The notes beneath the pieces were generated by a model. That model was not told the DNA's origin. It worked only from the letters and a program-made list of their open reading frames with translations, and did no database searches. Position numbers and translations under genes: made by a program. From Candidatus Eisenbacteria bacterium (GTDB taxonomy: Bacteria; Eisenbacteria; RBG-16-71-46; JAFGJU01), in assembly GCA_026388185.1 (NCBI GenBank), contig JAPLKG010000020.1:49978-113977 (forward strand): DNA of 64,000 nucleotides, read 5' to 3'. Each line of letters opens with the position of its first letter. The first letter of the stretch is position 1. Shown piece by piece: positions 1 through 8,308 of this stretch.

Positions 1-123
1 GCGGAAAACACTCTCACCTCCGCCGAGCTTACGCTGAAGCAGGATTACGTTGAGTGGCTGCAGTATCGATTGCAGTTGCAGTTTGCCACGGGGAAGATCG
101 GGAAGGAATCGCCGGGGATTTAG
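1..123 (+). CDS. TolC-family outer membrane efflux protein, C-terminal end (5' partial)
   Basis: The open frame from base 1 to the TAG at 121-123 encodes 40 residues. They include ELTLKQDYVEWLQYRL and QLQFATGKIG, which resemble the last helix of TolC/OEP-type efflux channels. The gene starts outside the window. It is followed about 100 bases later by an HlyD-type adaptor and an ABC-2 exporter, the usual order of a tripartite efflux operon, and that context carries much of the call. Family assignment from so short a tail is an inference. Confidence 0.6.
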   Translation, partial: AENTLTSAELTLKQDYVEWLQYRLQLQFATGKIGKESPGI

Positions 124-227
124 CGGGGCGCCATGGCCGTGTAGGAAAATGCGTAAGAACTGCCCGAGACGCCACCTGAAACGGAATGTAGCGGAGAGAA
201 CATCGAGATGACCACTCGGGAGGTAAC

Positions 228-1118
228 ATGAAACACCTGCTGTGGACGGCGCTGTGCGTTACTGCAATTCTGTCCCAATTTCTTATCGGCGGATGCGGGG
301 ACGATTCCAGATCCTCGACCTACACGGGCGTGCTGGAGGGGAAATCGATTCAGGTGCCGGCGCTCACGGGAGGAAAAATCGTGAGCCTGCTGGTGGATAC
401 CGGCGAGGAAGTGGCGGCGGGAGCCAGGCTGGTCGTAGTGGACACGACAGAGCTCGTCTTGCAGCGCAGACAGTTCAGCGCGTCCCTGGAGGACCTGAGA
501 GTCCAGAGGGAAATCGCCGAGACCAACCTCAAGCGCTCGAAAGCAGACATGGAATACGTGCGGCAAAGAGAAGAGCGCACGAAAATGCTCTTCGAGAACC
601 AGGCCATGCCGAGACAGAATCTGGACGACTTGCGGAACGAAATGCAGCGCGCTCAATCCGCGTTTGAAGGCGCGCAGCAACAGGTCCGGAGCATCGAAGC
701 GCGTGAGAAGCAGTTCGAGGCGCAGGTCGAAACGGTGGACAAGAGGATCTCCGACGCCGTGATAACCGCTCCGATCGAGGGACTGGTGAGTACGCTTTAC
801 TACGAGGTCGGCGAGGCCGTTCCATCGATGCAGCCCGTGCTCGAGTTGATCCACGTGAGCGAGCTGGACGTGAAGATATACATTCCCGAAGAAGCATTGC
901 CAGACGTGAAACACGGACAGACAGTGAAGATTCGCGTGGACGGGGTGAAGGAGGACCTGGCGGGACGTGTGAGTTGGGTGAGCCCCAAAGCCGAGTTCAC
1001 TCCCAAGACGATTCTGACTCCCGAGACGCGTGCTTCGCTCGTCTACGCGGTGAAGGTCACCGTGCCAAATCCCAGGCGCGTGTTGAAACACGGGATGCCC
1101 GTTGAAGTGACTCTGTAG
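228..1118 (+). CDS. HlyD-family periplasmic adaptor lipoprotein of ABC-2 efflux system
   Basis: The 296-residue membrane fusion protein should link an inner-membrane ABC exporter to a TolC channel. Its signal peptide ends in a lipobox (IGGC, lipidated Cys23), so it is probably a lipoprotein. The first half of a lipoyl/barrel domain lies at about residues 32-75 (GGKIVSLLVDTGEEV). A charged alpha-helical hairpin covers about 80-175. The returning lipoyl half contains APIEGLVS, and a beta-barrel domain follows. An SD (gggaggt) precedes the ATG at 228. Two ATPases and two permeases follow directly, the arrangement of the YbhGFSR exporter. The substrate is unknown; drugs, lipids or other hydrophobic compounds are typical for the family. 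Confidence 0.88.
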   Translation: MKHLLWTALCVTAILSQFLIGGCGDDSRSSTYTGVLEGKSIQVPALTGGKIVSLLVDTGEEVAAGARLVVVDTTELVLQRRQFSASLEDLRVQREIAETNLKRSKADMEYVRQREERTKMLFENQAMPRQNLDDLRNEMQRAQSAFEGAQQQVRSIEAREKQFEAQVETVDKRISDAVITAPIEGLVSTLYYEVGEAVPSMQPVLELIHVSELDVKIYIPEEALPDVKHGQTVKIRVDGVKEDLAGRVSWVSPKAEFTPKTILTPETRASLVYAVKVTVPNPRRVLKHGMPVEVTL

Positions 1119-1132
1119 CTGAAGTATTTCTC

Positions 1133-2050
1133 ATGAATGCCATTGAGATAACGGATTTCCGGAAGCGATACGGCCCGATAGAGGCGGTCAAGGGCGTTTC
1201 CCTGTCGGTGCGCGGTGGGGAGCTGTTCGGCCTGATCGGACCCGACGGAGCAGGCAAGACCACGCTGATGCGCGCCATTTGCACGCTCCTTGTTCCTGAC
1301 CGGGGGACGATTCTAGTCCAAGGCCGTGACGTGACGAGAGAAACCATGGCCGTTCGAGCGCTGCTGGGCTACATGCCGCAGCGCTTTTCGCTTTACCAGG
1401 ATCTTTCCGTCGAACAGAACCTGCGTTTCTTCGCAGATCTCTTCGGCGTACGGCATGCGGAGCGCGAGCAGCGCACCGAACAGTTGTATCGATTCTCGCG
1501 CTTGGCTCCCTTCAAGAAGCGAAAAGCCGGGGCCCTATCCGGTGGAATGAAGCAGAAGCTCGCCCTGTCGTGCGCGTTGATTCATACGCCGGAAGTACTG
1601 ATCCTGGATGAACCCACGACGGGTGTAGACCCTGTCTCGCGCCAGGAGTTCTGGGAAATCCTACGGTCGATTCAGGGAGGGGGAACGACGATCTTTGTTT
1701 CTACGGCGTATCTTGAAGAGGCCGATGAGTGCGACCGCGTGGCATTGATGCACGAGGGAGAGATTGGAACCGTCGGTCCTCCCAAGGAGGTGAGGGCGGC
1801 GTTCCGCTGGCCGCTGTATCAAGTAACCGGAAAAGACGTGCGCGCCCTGAGACACTTTCTTGGCGCATTGCCCCAGGCGCGAGGCACGCAACTTTTCGGC
1901 GACACGGTTCACGTTGTCTTCGAGCGGGAACCGACGGGTTCCGAGTGGCAACAATGGCAACATGATTCTCGCGGCAATTTGGAGCGATGGGACAATCAAG
2001 CGCCGAGCATGGAAGACGTTTTCTTTGAGCTCATCGGCAAGAAGAAATAG
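1133..2050 (+). CDS. ABC-2 exporter ATP-binding protein (first of pair)
   Basis: This 305-residue cytoplasmic ATPase should energise the two permeases downstream. Visible motifs are Walker A GPDGAGKT (Lys42), a Q-loop region with YMPQRFSLYQDLSV, the ABC signature LSGGMKQ and Walker B VLILDEPTTGVDP. The C-terminal 90 residues form an extra domain seen in this exporter class. It corresponds to the N-terminal half of the fused double ATPase YbhF of Escherichia coli; here the two halves are separate genes. It lies 14 bases after the adaptor gene and 2 bases before the second ATPase, so co-transcription is likely. Confidence 0.92.
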   Translation: MNAIEITDFRKRYGPIEAVKGVSLSVRGGELFGLIGPDGAGKTTLMRAICTLLVPDRGTILVQGRDVTRETMAVRALLGYMPQRFSLYQDLSVEQNLRFFADLFGVRHAEREQRTEQLYRFSRLAPFKKRKAGALSGGMKQKLALSCALIHTPEVLILDEPTTGVDPVSRQEFWEILRSIQGGGTTIFVSTAYLEEADECDRVALMHEGEIGTVGPPKEVRAAFRWPLYQVTGKDVRALRHFLGALPQARGTQLFGDTVHVVFEREPTGSEWQQWQHDSRGNLERWDNQAPSMEDVFFELIGKKK

Positions 2051-2052
2051 AA

Positions 2053-2892
2053 ATGGAGAACGTACTCTCCGGAGTGTCCGACTACGACATGTCTACTAAC
2101 ACTGAAATCGCCGTGAGTACCACGGATCTCACTCGGAAGTTCGGCAACTTTGTGGCCGTCGACAGAGTCGGCTTCGAAGTGCACGGGGGCGAGATTTTTG
2201 GATTTCTGGGAGCCAACGGGGCGGGCAAGACGACGTTGATACGCGTTTTGTGCGGCCTGCTTCAACCTACAAGCGGGTCTGCGACCGTGGCCGGATTGGA
2301 CGTTTACGGACAGAGTGAACAAATCAAGCACAAGATCGGCTACATGAGTCAGAGATTTTCACTCTACGAGGATTTGACAGTCGAGGAGAACATCAAGTTC
2401 TACGGCGGCATATACGGACTGAGGGAAAGGCAAATCAAGGACAAGGAAGAGAAAATTCTCGCGGACGTTGGGCTTGATCCGTACGTACACAGTCTGACGG
2501 CCTCGCTGCCTCTCGGATTCAAGCAGCGGCTGGCCCTGGGTTGCGCGATGCTGCACGATCCTGCAATTTTGTTTCTGGATGAGCCGACCTCGGGCGTCGA
2601 CCCAAAGGCGCGTCGCGAGTTTTGGGACATTATCCACGAGACTTCGCAGGCGGGCACCACGGTCCTGGTCACGACCCACTTCATGGAAGAAGCCGAATAT
2701 TGTCACCGCATTCTCATCATGGATGCGGGTCGCATCGTCGCCCTGGACACGCCCCGCAATCTAAAGAGCCTGTATCGGAAAGAAAGTGTGCACGACGTGT
2801 TCGTGACGCTGGTTCGAAGAGAAATGGAAGGAAGAAAAGAGGGAATGGTAGAGGTGGAAGGACGGGGAGAAGGAAAGAGAGGGAGAGAGTGA
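2053..2892 (+). CDS. ABC-2 exporter ATP-binding protein (second of pair)
   Basis: This 279-residue ATPase pairs with the one upstream. Walker A is GANGAGKT (Lys59) and Walker B is ILFLDEPTSGVDP. The signature is degenerate, LPLGFKQ instead of LSGGQ, as in the C-terminal half of YbhF-like double ATPases, so one of the two composite ATP sites may be weak. An alternative start is the ATG at 2089. The last 25 codons are low-complexity (Glu/Gly/Arg, DNA almost all purine) and look non-essential. The stop overlaps the GTG of the next gene (GTGA at 2889-2892). Confidence 0.9.
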   Translation: MENVLSGVSDYDMSTNTEIAVSTTDLTRKFGNFVAVDRVGFEVHGGEIFGFLGANGAGKTTLIRVLCGLLQPTSGSATVAGLDVYGQSEQIKHKIGYMSQRFSLYEDLTVEENIKFYGGIYGLRERQIKDKEEKILADVGLDPYVHSLTASLPLGFKQRLALGCAMLHDPAILFLDEPTSGVDPKARREFWDIIHETSQAGTTVLVTTHFMEEAEYCHRILIMDAGRIVALDTPRNLKSLYRKESVHDVFVTLVRREMEGRKEGMVEVEGRGEGKRGRE

Positions 2893-4004
2893 GCGGGGGA
2901 GCGGGTCGCATCCTCGCCATCGCGAGGAAGGAATTCTTTCACATCATCTATGACTTCCGCACGCTGGCCATTGTTTTCATAATGCCGGTGCTGCAATTGG
3001 TCATCTTCGGCTATGCGCTGAACATGGAGATCCAGCGCGTGGACATGGCGGTCATAGATTTTTCTCGCTCGACCGAGTCGCGCCATCTGGTGCAGGAGTT
3101 CAGCGGTAGCAGGTTTTTCCGTCCGTTCTATTACCAGGGGCCGGCGTCGGGGCTTGAAGATCTTTTCAAGTCGCGCAAGGCTCGCGCGGCCATCGTCATT
3201 CCAGTCGATTTCGAGACCCGGCTGCGTACCGGCACCAGCGCGCCGGTCCAGCTCCTGATCGACGCCTCGGACGCCAACGCGGCGACGCTCGTAGACATGT
3301 ATTGCACCCAGGTGCTTCTCGGTTACAACGAAGGAAGGGGAGTGAAGACTCTCGCGCCGTTCGACGTCCGCAGCGCCATCCTCTTCAATCCAAACCTGAA
3401 GAGCTCGTACTTCTTTGTTCCCGGCATCATCGCCATGATTCTAGTCATGATTTCCTGCCTGCTGACGAGCATCACAATCACGAGAGAGAAAGAGACCGGA
3501 ACCATGGAACAGATCCTGGTCTCTCCTGTTCTGCCTCACGAGATAATTCTCGGCAAAGTTCTGCCTTACGTGGCGCTGGCCTTTGCCGACGCTTCAGTGG
3601 TGGTGTTCATGGGTCTCGTGGTCTTTCGCGTGCCGTTCGAGGGGAGCTTCCCTCTGCTGATCGTGCTCACGACGCTCTACATTATCACGGCATTGAGTCT
3701 GGGGCTTACAATCTCGACGCGGGTCCGCACCCAGCAGGTGGCAATGATGATCGCCCAGGTGGCGACGATCCTGCCAACCATCCTGCTGTCCGGCCTGGTT
3801 TTTCCCATCGCGTCGATGCCGGCGTTGTTTAGGTATATCACGTATGTCATACCGGCTCGGTACTACCTCTTGATAGTGCGCGGCATTTTTCTCAAGGGGA
3901 GTCTACTGGTCCATCTCATTCAGCCGACGCTCTTCCTGTTTTGCATGACGCTTTTTCTATTGATCATTTCCGTGCGTAGATTCAGCATGAATCTGGAGAG
4001 GTAG
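2889..4004 (+). CDS. ABC-2 type exporter permease (first of pair)
   Basis: This 371-residue inner-membrane subunit of the ABC-2/YhgE class has one N-terminal transmembrane helix (FIMPVLQLVIFGYALN). A periplasmic domain of about 190 residues follows, then five to six helices in the C-terminal half, including SITITREKETGTMEQILVSP, typical of the family. The open frame extends upstream to 2622, but that part is antisense-like to the ATPase. The GTG at 2889, overlapping the preceding stop by four bases, gives a protein the same size as its sister permease. The two permeases presumably form a heterodimer. Confidence 0.88.
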   Translation: MSGGAGRILAIARKEFFHIIYDFRTLAIVFIMPVLQLVIFGYALNMEIQRVDMAVIDFSRSTESRHLVQEFSGSRFFRPFYYQGPASGLEDLFKSRKARAAIVIPVDFETRLRTGTSAPVQLLIDASDANAATLVDMYCTQVLLGYNEGRGVKTLAPFDVRSAILFNPNLKSSYFFVPGIIAMILVMISCLLTSITITREKETGTMEQILVSPVLPHEIILGKVLPYVALAFADASVVVFMGLVVFRVPFEGSFPLLIVLTTLYIITALSLGLTISTRVRTQQVAMMIAQVATILPTILLSGLVFPIASMPALFRYITYVIPARYYLLIVRGIFLKGSLLVHLIQPTLFLFCMTLFLLIISVRRFSMNLER

Positions 4005-4005
4005 G

Positions 4006-5127
4006 ATGCGGCGCATCGCTCAGGTGATCGACAAAGAGTTCCGGCAAGTGCTTCGCGACAAGCCGATGCTGGCGATCATCTTCATCGTGCCTATCGTGCA
4101 GCTCTTCATATTGGGCTTTGCCATAACGACGGAAGTGAAACACGTCAAGTTGCTGGTCGTTGATCTGGACCGCAGTAGCGTCAGTCGCGAAATCGTGCGA
4201 GAGTTTGCTCACACCGACAGATTCGATCTGGTCAGTTACGCAAGTGACCTCCGCGAGATACGGCAGAAGATGCGCGCCTGGCAGGTCCAGATGGCCTTGG
4301 TGATTCCGCCGCGTTTCGCCGGGCAACTGCAGCGAAATCTCAAGCCGGAGCTTCAGGTGGTAGTTGACGGAGTAGACGGTAACACCGCCGGCGTCTCGCT
4401 GGGCTACGCGCGGGGCATCCTGGCGGAGTTCGGCGCGACCTACGCGAAAGAGCACATTGGCGCAGGGCAGTCCATGCGGGTGCGCCCTGTCACGGCGGAA
4501 GAACGCATGTGGTACAATCCGGACCTGAGCACTCAACAGTTCATGATTCCCGGAATAGTCGTGGTTCTCCTGACGATCCTCCCCATGATGCTCTCGGCCA
4601 TGAGTCTGGTCAAAGAGAAGGAGATAGGCACGCTCGAACAGCTCATGGTGACACCCTTGAAGAGACACGAGCTTCTCGCAGGGAAGTTGATACCCTTCCT
4701 GCTTCTCTCCTACGTTGAGCTCGGCATCGTCATGACCGTTGCAATTCTGTTCTTCAAGATTCCGATGAACGGGAGCTACGTGCTGCTGGCTCTTCTTGCG
4801 TTCCTGTACTTATTCACGACGCTAGGGCTTGGTATCTTTATCTCCACGGTCGGCCGCTCGCAACAGCAGGCGATGTTCATCGCGTGGTTCTTCATGGTCT
4901 TCATGATAATGCTCGGCGGCTTCTTCATTCCGATCGAGAACATGCCGTCCGCCGTTCAAAAGCTGACTTACATCAATCCCATGCGCTATTTCATTTACAT
5001 AATCCGTGACATTTTCCAAAAAGGGTCGTCGCTTCGATTTCTCGTAAGAGACGTCATCCCGATGGGAGTATTCGGGCTTCTGATTTTCACGTTCAGTGTG
5101 GTAAAATTTCAGAAGCGCGTAAAGTGA
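4006..5127 (+). CDS. ABC-2 type exporter permease (second of pair)
   Basis: This 373-residue paralogue of the preceding permease has the same topology. It has an N-terminal helix (MLAIIFIVPIVQLFILGFAI), a large periplasmic domain and a C-terminal membrane part with SLVKEKEIGTLEQLMVTPL. The ATG follows the upstream stop by one base, implying translational coupling. It ends the efflux cassette proper; the next gene, 16 bases on, is an iron-sulphur membrane protein. Confidence 0.9.
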   Translation: MRRIAQVIDKEFRQVLRDKPMLAIIFIVPIVQLFILGFAITTEVKHVKLLVVDLDRSSVSREIVREFAHTDRFDLVSYASDLREIRQKMRAWQVQMALVIPPRFAGQLQRNLKPELQVVVDGVDGNTAGVSLGYARGILAEFGATYAKEHIGAGQSMRVRPVTAEERMWYNPDLSTQQFMIPGIVVVLLTILPMMLSAMSLVKEKEIGTLEQLMVTPLKRHELLAGKLIPFLLLSYVELGIVMTVAILFFKIPMNGSYVLLALLAFLYLFTTLGLGIFISTVGRSQQQAMFIAWFFMVFMIMLGGFFIPIENMPSAVQKLTYINPMRYFIYIIRDIFQKGSSLRFLVRDVIPMGVFGLLIFTFSVVKFQKRVK

Positions 5128-5143
5128 CGATAGGAGGAGGACA

Positions 5144-5989
5144 ATGAACTTCTTTGATGTCTGGCTGTTGCCTCGGGTCTGGGTTGGAGCCGCTTTCTGC
5201 GTGGTCGGTCTTCTATTCTTGATGAAGTCGTGGGTGAGCAGCACCGTTCGGCTGGTGTCTCTCGTCGTGACATTCTTCGCCTTTGGCGTGGTCCTGATAC
5301 TGCCCCTCGGCCATTTCGCGCGGGGAATGAGCATACATCCGAGCCCCGTCTGCATTGTGACCAGACCGTTTGAGTTCCTCAACGCCGGCCGTCACGTTCC
5401 AGTAATCTTTCTATCGATACTGGCCTTTGTCGCGGTATTCACCATTCTCGGAAACAAGCTCTTCTGCGGATGGGTGTGTCCCGTCGGCGCCGCTCAAGAG
5501 ATTGTCCACCGAATACCGCTGCCCAAGAGACTCAAGATCAAACTCCCTTTCGGGGTGACCAACGCGGTTCGCTTCCTTCTCTACGTCGTTTTCCTGGTTG
5601 TCGTCTTCACTGCCGGCCTGAGCATTTACGGCTACTTCAATCCGTTTGAGTTTCTTTTCTGGGAATTTCAGCCTCTGGCACTTCCGGTTTTTCTAGCGAT
5701 ACTGTCTTTTCTCGCAACGCTGATCGCGGCCTTGTTCATATTCAGGCCGTTCTGTTACCTGATTTGCCCTCTCGGTCTGGTGACGTGGATTCTTGAGCAC
5801 CTGTCCGTAGTGAGGGTCAGGGTGGATAAGGAGAAGTGCACAAATTGCAATCTGTGCGTTGCACTGAGTCCGTGCCCCGCCGTTCCTTCGATATTGGAGG
5901 ATCGAAAGTCGAGGCCGGACTGTCATGCTTGCGGCCGTTGCATCGAAGTCTGTCCGGAAAAGGCCCTGGCGTTCAGGGCGGGGAGGTAA
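5144..5989 (+). CDS. NapH/NosR-like membrane polyferredoxin
   Basis: This 281-residue inner-membrane iron-sulphur protein has about six transmembrane helices. Two membrane-associated CxxxCP motifs (CGWVCPVG and CYLICPLG) are diagnostic of the NapH/NosR/CcoG-like family. A C-terminal pair of 4Fe-4S motifs follows, the first as CTNCNLC then five residues and CP, the second as CHACGRCIEVCP. The longer gap in the first cluster is unusual; three residues are typical. Such proteins usually carry electrons from quinol or cytosolic donors to a periplasmic or membrane reductase. No reductase is adjacent, only an uncharacterised membrane protein, so the partner is unknown. The SD aggagg lies seven bases upstream. 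Confidence 0.82.
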   Translation: MNFFDVWLLPRVWVGAAFCVVGLLFLMKSWVSSTVRLVSLVVTFFAFGVVLILPLGHFARGMSIHPSPVCIVTRPFEFLNAGRHVPVIFLSILAFVAVFTILGNKLFCGWVCPVGAAQEIVHRIPLPKRLKIKLPFGVTNAVRFLLYVVFLVVVFTAGLSIYGYFNPFEFLFWEFQPLALPVFLAILSFLATLIAALFIFRPFCYLICPLGLVTWILEHLSVVRVRVDKEKCTNCNLCVALSPCPAVPSILEDRKSRPDCHACGRCIEVCPEKALAFRAGR

Positions 5990-5992
5990 CCC

Positions 5993-6700
5993 ATGATGAG
6001 TGAGAAAGACGAGACTAGAGCTACTAAGCGAAAACGCGCAGTCGATGTCCTCATAGCCATTGCCCTGCTCGGCTCTGTCTGGGGTTTCCTGGAGGTCGTC
6101 CTGGGTGGGGCCATCAAAGCAGCGGGGCTTCCTCAACGTGCGGCCATCATGACAGGTTTAGGGATGGGCGTAATGGGCATTGCGCTTGGCGCCTTCAGGA
6201 GACCGCTGATGCTCGTGGCGATTCCGATAGTCGCGGTTCTCTGTAAGCAACTGGTGGTCCCGATTCTTCACGTGTCGATTCTGTGCAAAGCAAACTCCTG
6301 CCTGGCCGTAGGGTTGGACGGCTTTGCTCTTGCTGCGGTAGCCGGGATTGCAGGCCGGAGAATGGATAAGGGCTACACTATCAAGGTCGTGTCAGCCGCG
6401 TCTGCTGCATTGTTGGTGCGAGGCACTTTCTACTTTATGGGCATGAATCTGGCGCCGTGCGCGCACCTTCTGTCATTCAACCGGGCCGGGGGGTTCGTCT
6501 CGTTCATGGCGTACAACGGTCTTGCGTGGGCGGCCTTCTCGGCGCTGCTCTTCCCGGTCGGTTACTGGATCGGGGCGCAGCTCAAGGAGCCGGTCCTGGT
6601 TCTGGGCACCAGAAGGCCCTCCCTTTACTACGTTGCTTCGGCAGTTGCGGTGATCCTCTGCTGGGGAGCAAGCGCCCTAGCCATTTCCTCCGGGCTGTAA
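5993..6700 (+). CDS. Membrane protein of unknown function paired with the polyferredoxin
   Basis: I do not recognise this 235-residue protein. It has a short charged cytoplasmic N-terminus and about six hydrophobic helices. Two cysteines flank a short stretch (ILCKANSCLAVGLDG), and the predicted loop NLAPCAH holds another. Its start lies three bases after the polyferredoxin stop, so the two are probably translated together and may form one membrane unit. The helical pattern recalls small integral-membrane substrate-binding (S-component-like) proteins, but this is only an impression. Either Met1 or Met2 could be the start. Confidence 0.7.
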   Translation: MMSEKDETRATKRKRAVDVLIAIALLGSVWGFLEVVLGGAIKAAGLPQRAAIMTGLGMGVMGIALGAFRRPLMLVAIPIVAVLCKQLVVPILHVSILCKANSCLAVGLDGFALAAVAGIAGRRMDKGYTIKVVSAASAALLVRGTFYFMGMNLAPCAHLLSFNRAGGFVSFMAYNGLAWAAFSALLFPVGYWIGAQLKEPVLVLGTRRPSLYYVASAVAVILCWGASALAISSGL

Positions 6701-6793
6701 TCCTGTAAGCGAGCTGTAACCTTGCAAGCGGTGCCAGGCAGGTCATACCGACCGTTGCCTGTCCGGCAATCTGAGGCTTGACGGAGACGTAGC

Positions 6794-8098
6794 ATGGCCG
6801 AGAAAGATGTTCGCTCTCCCGATCCGAGGTCTCTCGAAGAAGAAAACCGGCGACTGAAGCGGGCCTTGGAGGAGCTTACCATACTCAACGATCTTGCCCG
6901 CGCCATCAGCGCTTCGCTCAGCTCACAAGACATCATGAACACCATTATTCGGCGCTCTCTGCGCGCCGTCCATGCCGAGCAAGGTGTGATTACACTCGTC
7001 GGGCAACAGCCGAGAGATCCTACCAGGACACTCGTGCGTACGATGGTGAGCTCGAGCGAGCACCAGCCTTTTCACATCAACGAGTGCCTGTTGGGATGGA
7101 TGCATCTCAACAAGAAGCCCTTGCTCGTGAACGAACCGCGACAAGACGAGAGATTCAGGGGCATCGTCTGGGATGAGTCAATCAGTTCGGTCTTGTGTGT
7201 ACCGCTCCTGGTCAAGTCTGAGTTGAAAGGACTTCTCACAATTTACAACAAGCGTGGAGGGGAGCGGTTTAGCGAAGAAGACCAGCGTCTGCTTGCGATC
7301 ATCGCCGCTCAGTCGGCGCAGGTGGTGGAGAACGCGCGTCTGTCAGAAGAGGAGCAGGCGCTTCGTCGCATGCAGGAAGAGGTGAGACTGGCCCTGGAGA
7401 TTCAGATCGGCTTGCTCCCGAAGGCCTCGCCGCAGGTTCCAGGCTATGATATTGCCGGCGTGAGTATTCCTGCACAGGTTGTCGGCGGTGACTATTTCGA
7501 TTTCGTGCCGATACACGAGACCAAACTGGCCGTTTCTCTCGGCGACATTTCCGGCAAAGGGCTGCCGGCGGCGCTTTTGATGGCGAACCTTCAGGCCACG
7601 ATTCGAGCACAGACTCTGTTGCGGCTCTCTCCGAAGGATTGCATGCAGCGCTCGAACTCGCTCATGTTCCAGAGCACGGATTCCCGGAAATTCGCCACTC
7701 TGTTCTATGGAGTTCTGGACGCCGAGAGGCACGAGCTTTGCTATTCGAACGCCGGACACGAGTGGCCGTTTCTTTTCGGCACAGCGAAAGACCCTGCGCG
7801 ACTTGAAGTGGGAGGCATGGTTCTGAGTTGTATGGAGAACTCCCAGTACGACGAGGCCGTCGTTCCTATCAATCCGGGGGACTTGCTCGTAATCTTCTCC
7901 GATGGAGTGACGGAGGCTGCGAATGAAAGCTGGGAGGAATTTGGCGAGCAGGGCCTTGCCGCGGTGATAAGAGAGAATTTGTCGGAGACTTCACGCGGGC
8001 TGATCGAGAAAATCGTGACCGCGGTAAAACGTCACGCAGGGAATCTACCGCAAACGGACGACATTACTCTTGTAGTAATCAGAAGAGAGAGGGCGTGA
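6794..8098 (+). CDS. GAF domain-containing SpoIIE/RsbU-type PP2C phosphatase
   Basis: The 434-residue regulator begins with a short coiled coil (about 10-40). A GAF sensor domain follows (about 45-195), then a linker helix and a PP2C-like SpoIIE phosphatase domain (about 215-432). Metal-binding motifs are visible as VVGGDYFDF, GDISGKG, FSDGVTEA and QTDDITLVVI. Family members dephosphorylate an anti-anti-sigma factor in partner-switching pathways. No anti-sigma kinase or STAS protein is adjacent, so the target is presumably encoded elsewhere. It starts 93 bases after the preceding gene and may be separately expressed. Confidence 0.88.
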   Translation: MAEKDVRSPDPRSLEEENRRLKRALEELTILNDLARAISASLSSQDIMNTIIRRSLRAVHAEQGVITLVGQQPRDPTRTLVRTMVSSSEHQPFHINECLLGWMHLNKKPLLVNEPRQDERFRGIVWDESISSVLCVPLLVKSELKGLLTIYNKRGGERFSEEDQRLLAIIAAQSAQVVENARLSEEEQALRRMQEEVRLALEIQIGLLPKASPQVPGYDIAGVSIPAQVVGGDYFDFVPIHETKLAVSLGDISGKGLPAALLMANLQATIRAQTLLRLSPKDCMQRSNSLMFQSTDSRKFATLFYGVLDAERHELCYSNAGHEWPFLFGTAKDPARLEVGGMVLSCMENSQYDEAVVPINPGDLLVIFSDGVTEAANESWEEFGEQGLAAVIRENLSETSRGLIEKIVTAVKRHAGNLPQTDDITLVVIRRERA

Positions 8099-8111
8099 GC
8101 CCGGGGCGATT

Positions 8112-8306
8112 GCGGGGAGGAAGAAGGAAGCGTACGAATGGCTCGAGAGAGCCGTCGCTGCAGGGTGGAGAGACTATCAGATGTGCCAGATCGACCCGTG
8201 GCTTGAGAATGTGCGTAACGACGAACAGTTCAAACAGGTGATGGCACAACTGAAAGGGAAAGTGGACGAGATGCGTAAACGCGTGGAAGAAATGGAAGAG
8301 GAATAA
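8112..8306 (+). pseudogene. Remnant: C-terminal tail of a TPR/TolB-type (kinase-associated) protein
   Basis: A reading frame too short to stand out encodes KKEAYEWLERAVAAGWRDY, then QIDPWLENVRNDEQFKQVM and a charged helix ending VEEMEEE before TAA at 8304-8306. This matches the recognisable C-terminal tail of TPR-containing serine/threonine kinase or adenylate-cyclase-like proteins, where a final TPR is followed by a DPxLExLRxDPRF motif. The frame is open only from 8079. It has no ATG or GTG before 8181, and no other TPR units precede it. I therefore read it as the surviving 3' end of a lost gene. Its last codons double as the SD of the next gene. Confidence 0.6.
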
Positions 8307-8308
8307 CC

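Noticed and set aside
120..1091. 323-codon frame antisense to the HlyD adaptor
   Set aside because: It is His/Leu/Arg-rich, as typical for the complement of a high-GC gene, and has no domain or SD. The sense gene has full family motifs.
2622..2888. N-terminal extension of the first permease frame inside the second ATPase gene
   Set aside because: The sequence is Arg/His/Gly-rich with no membrane or domain features and lies over a conserved ATPase. The GTG at 2889 gives a permease the size of its sister.
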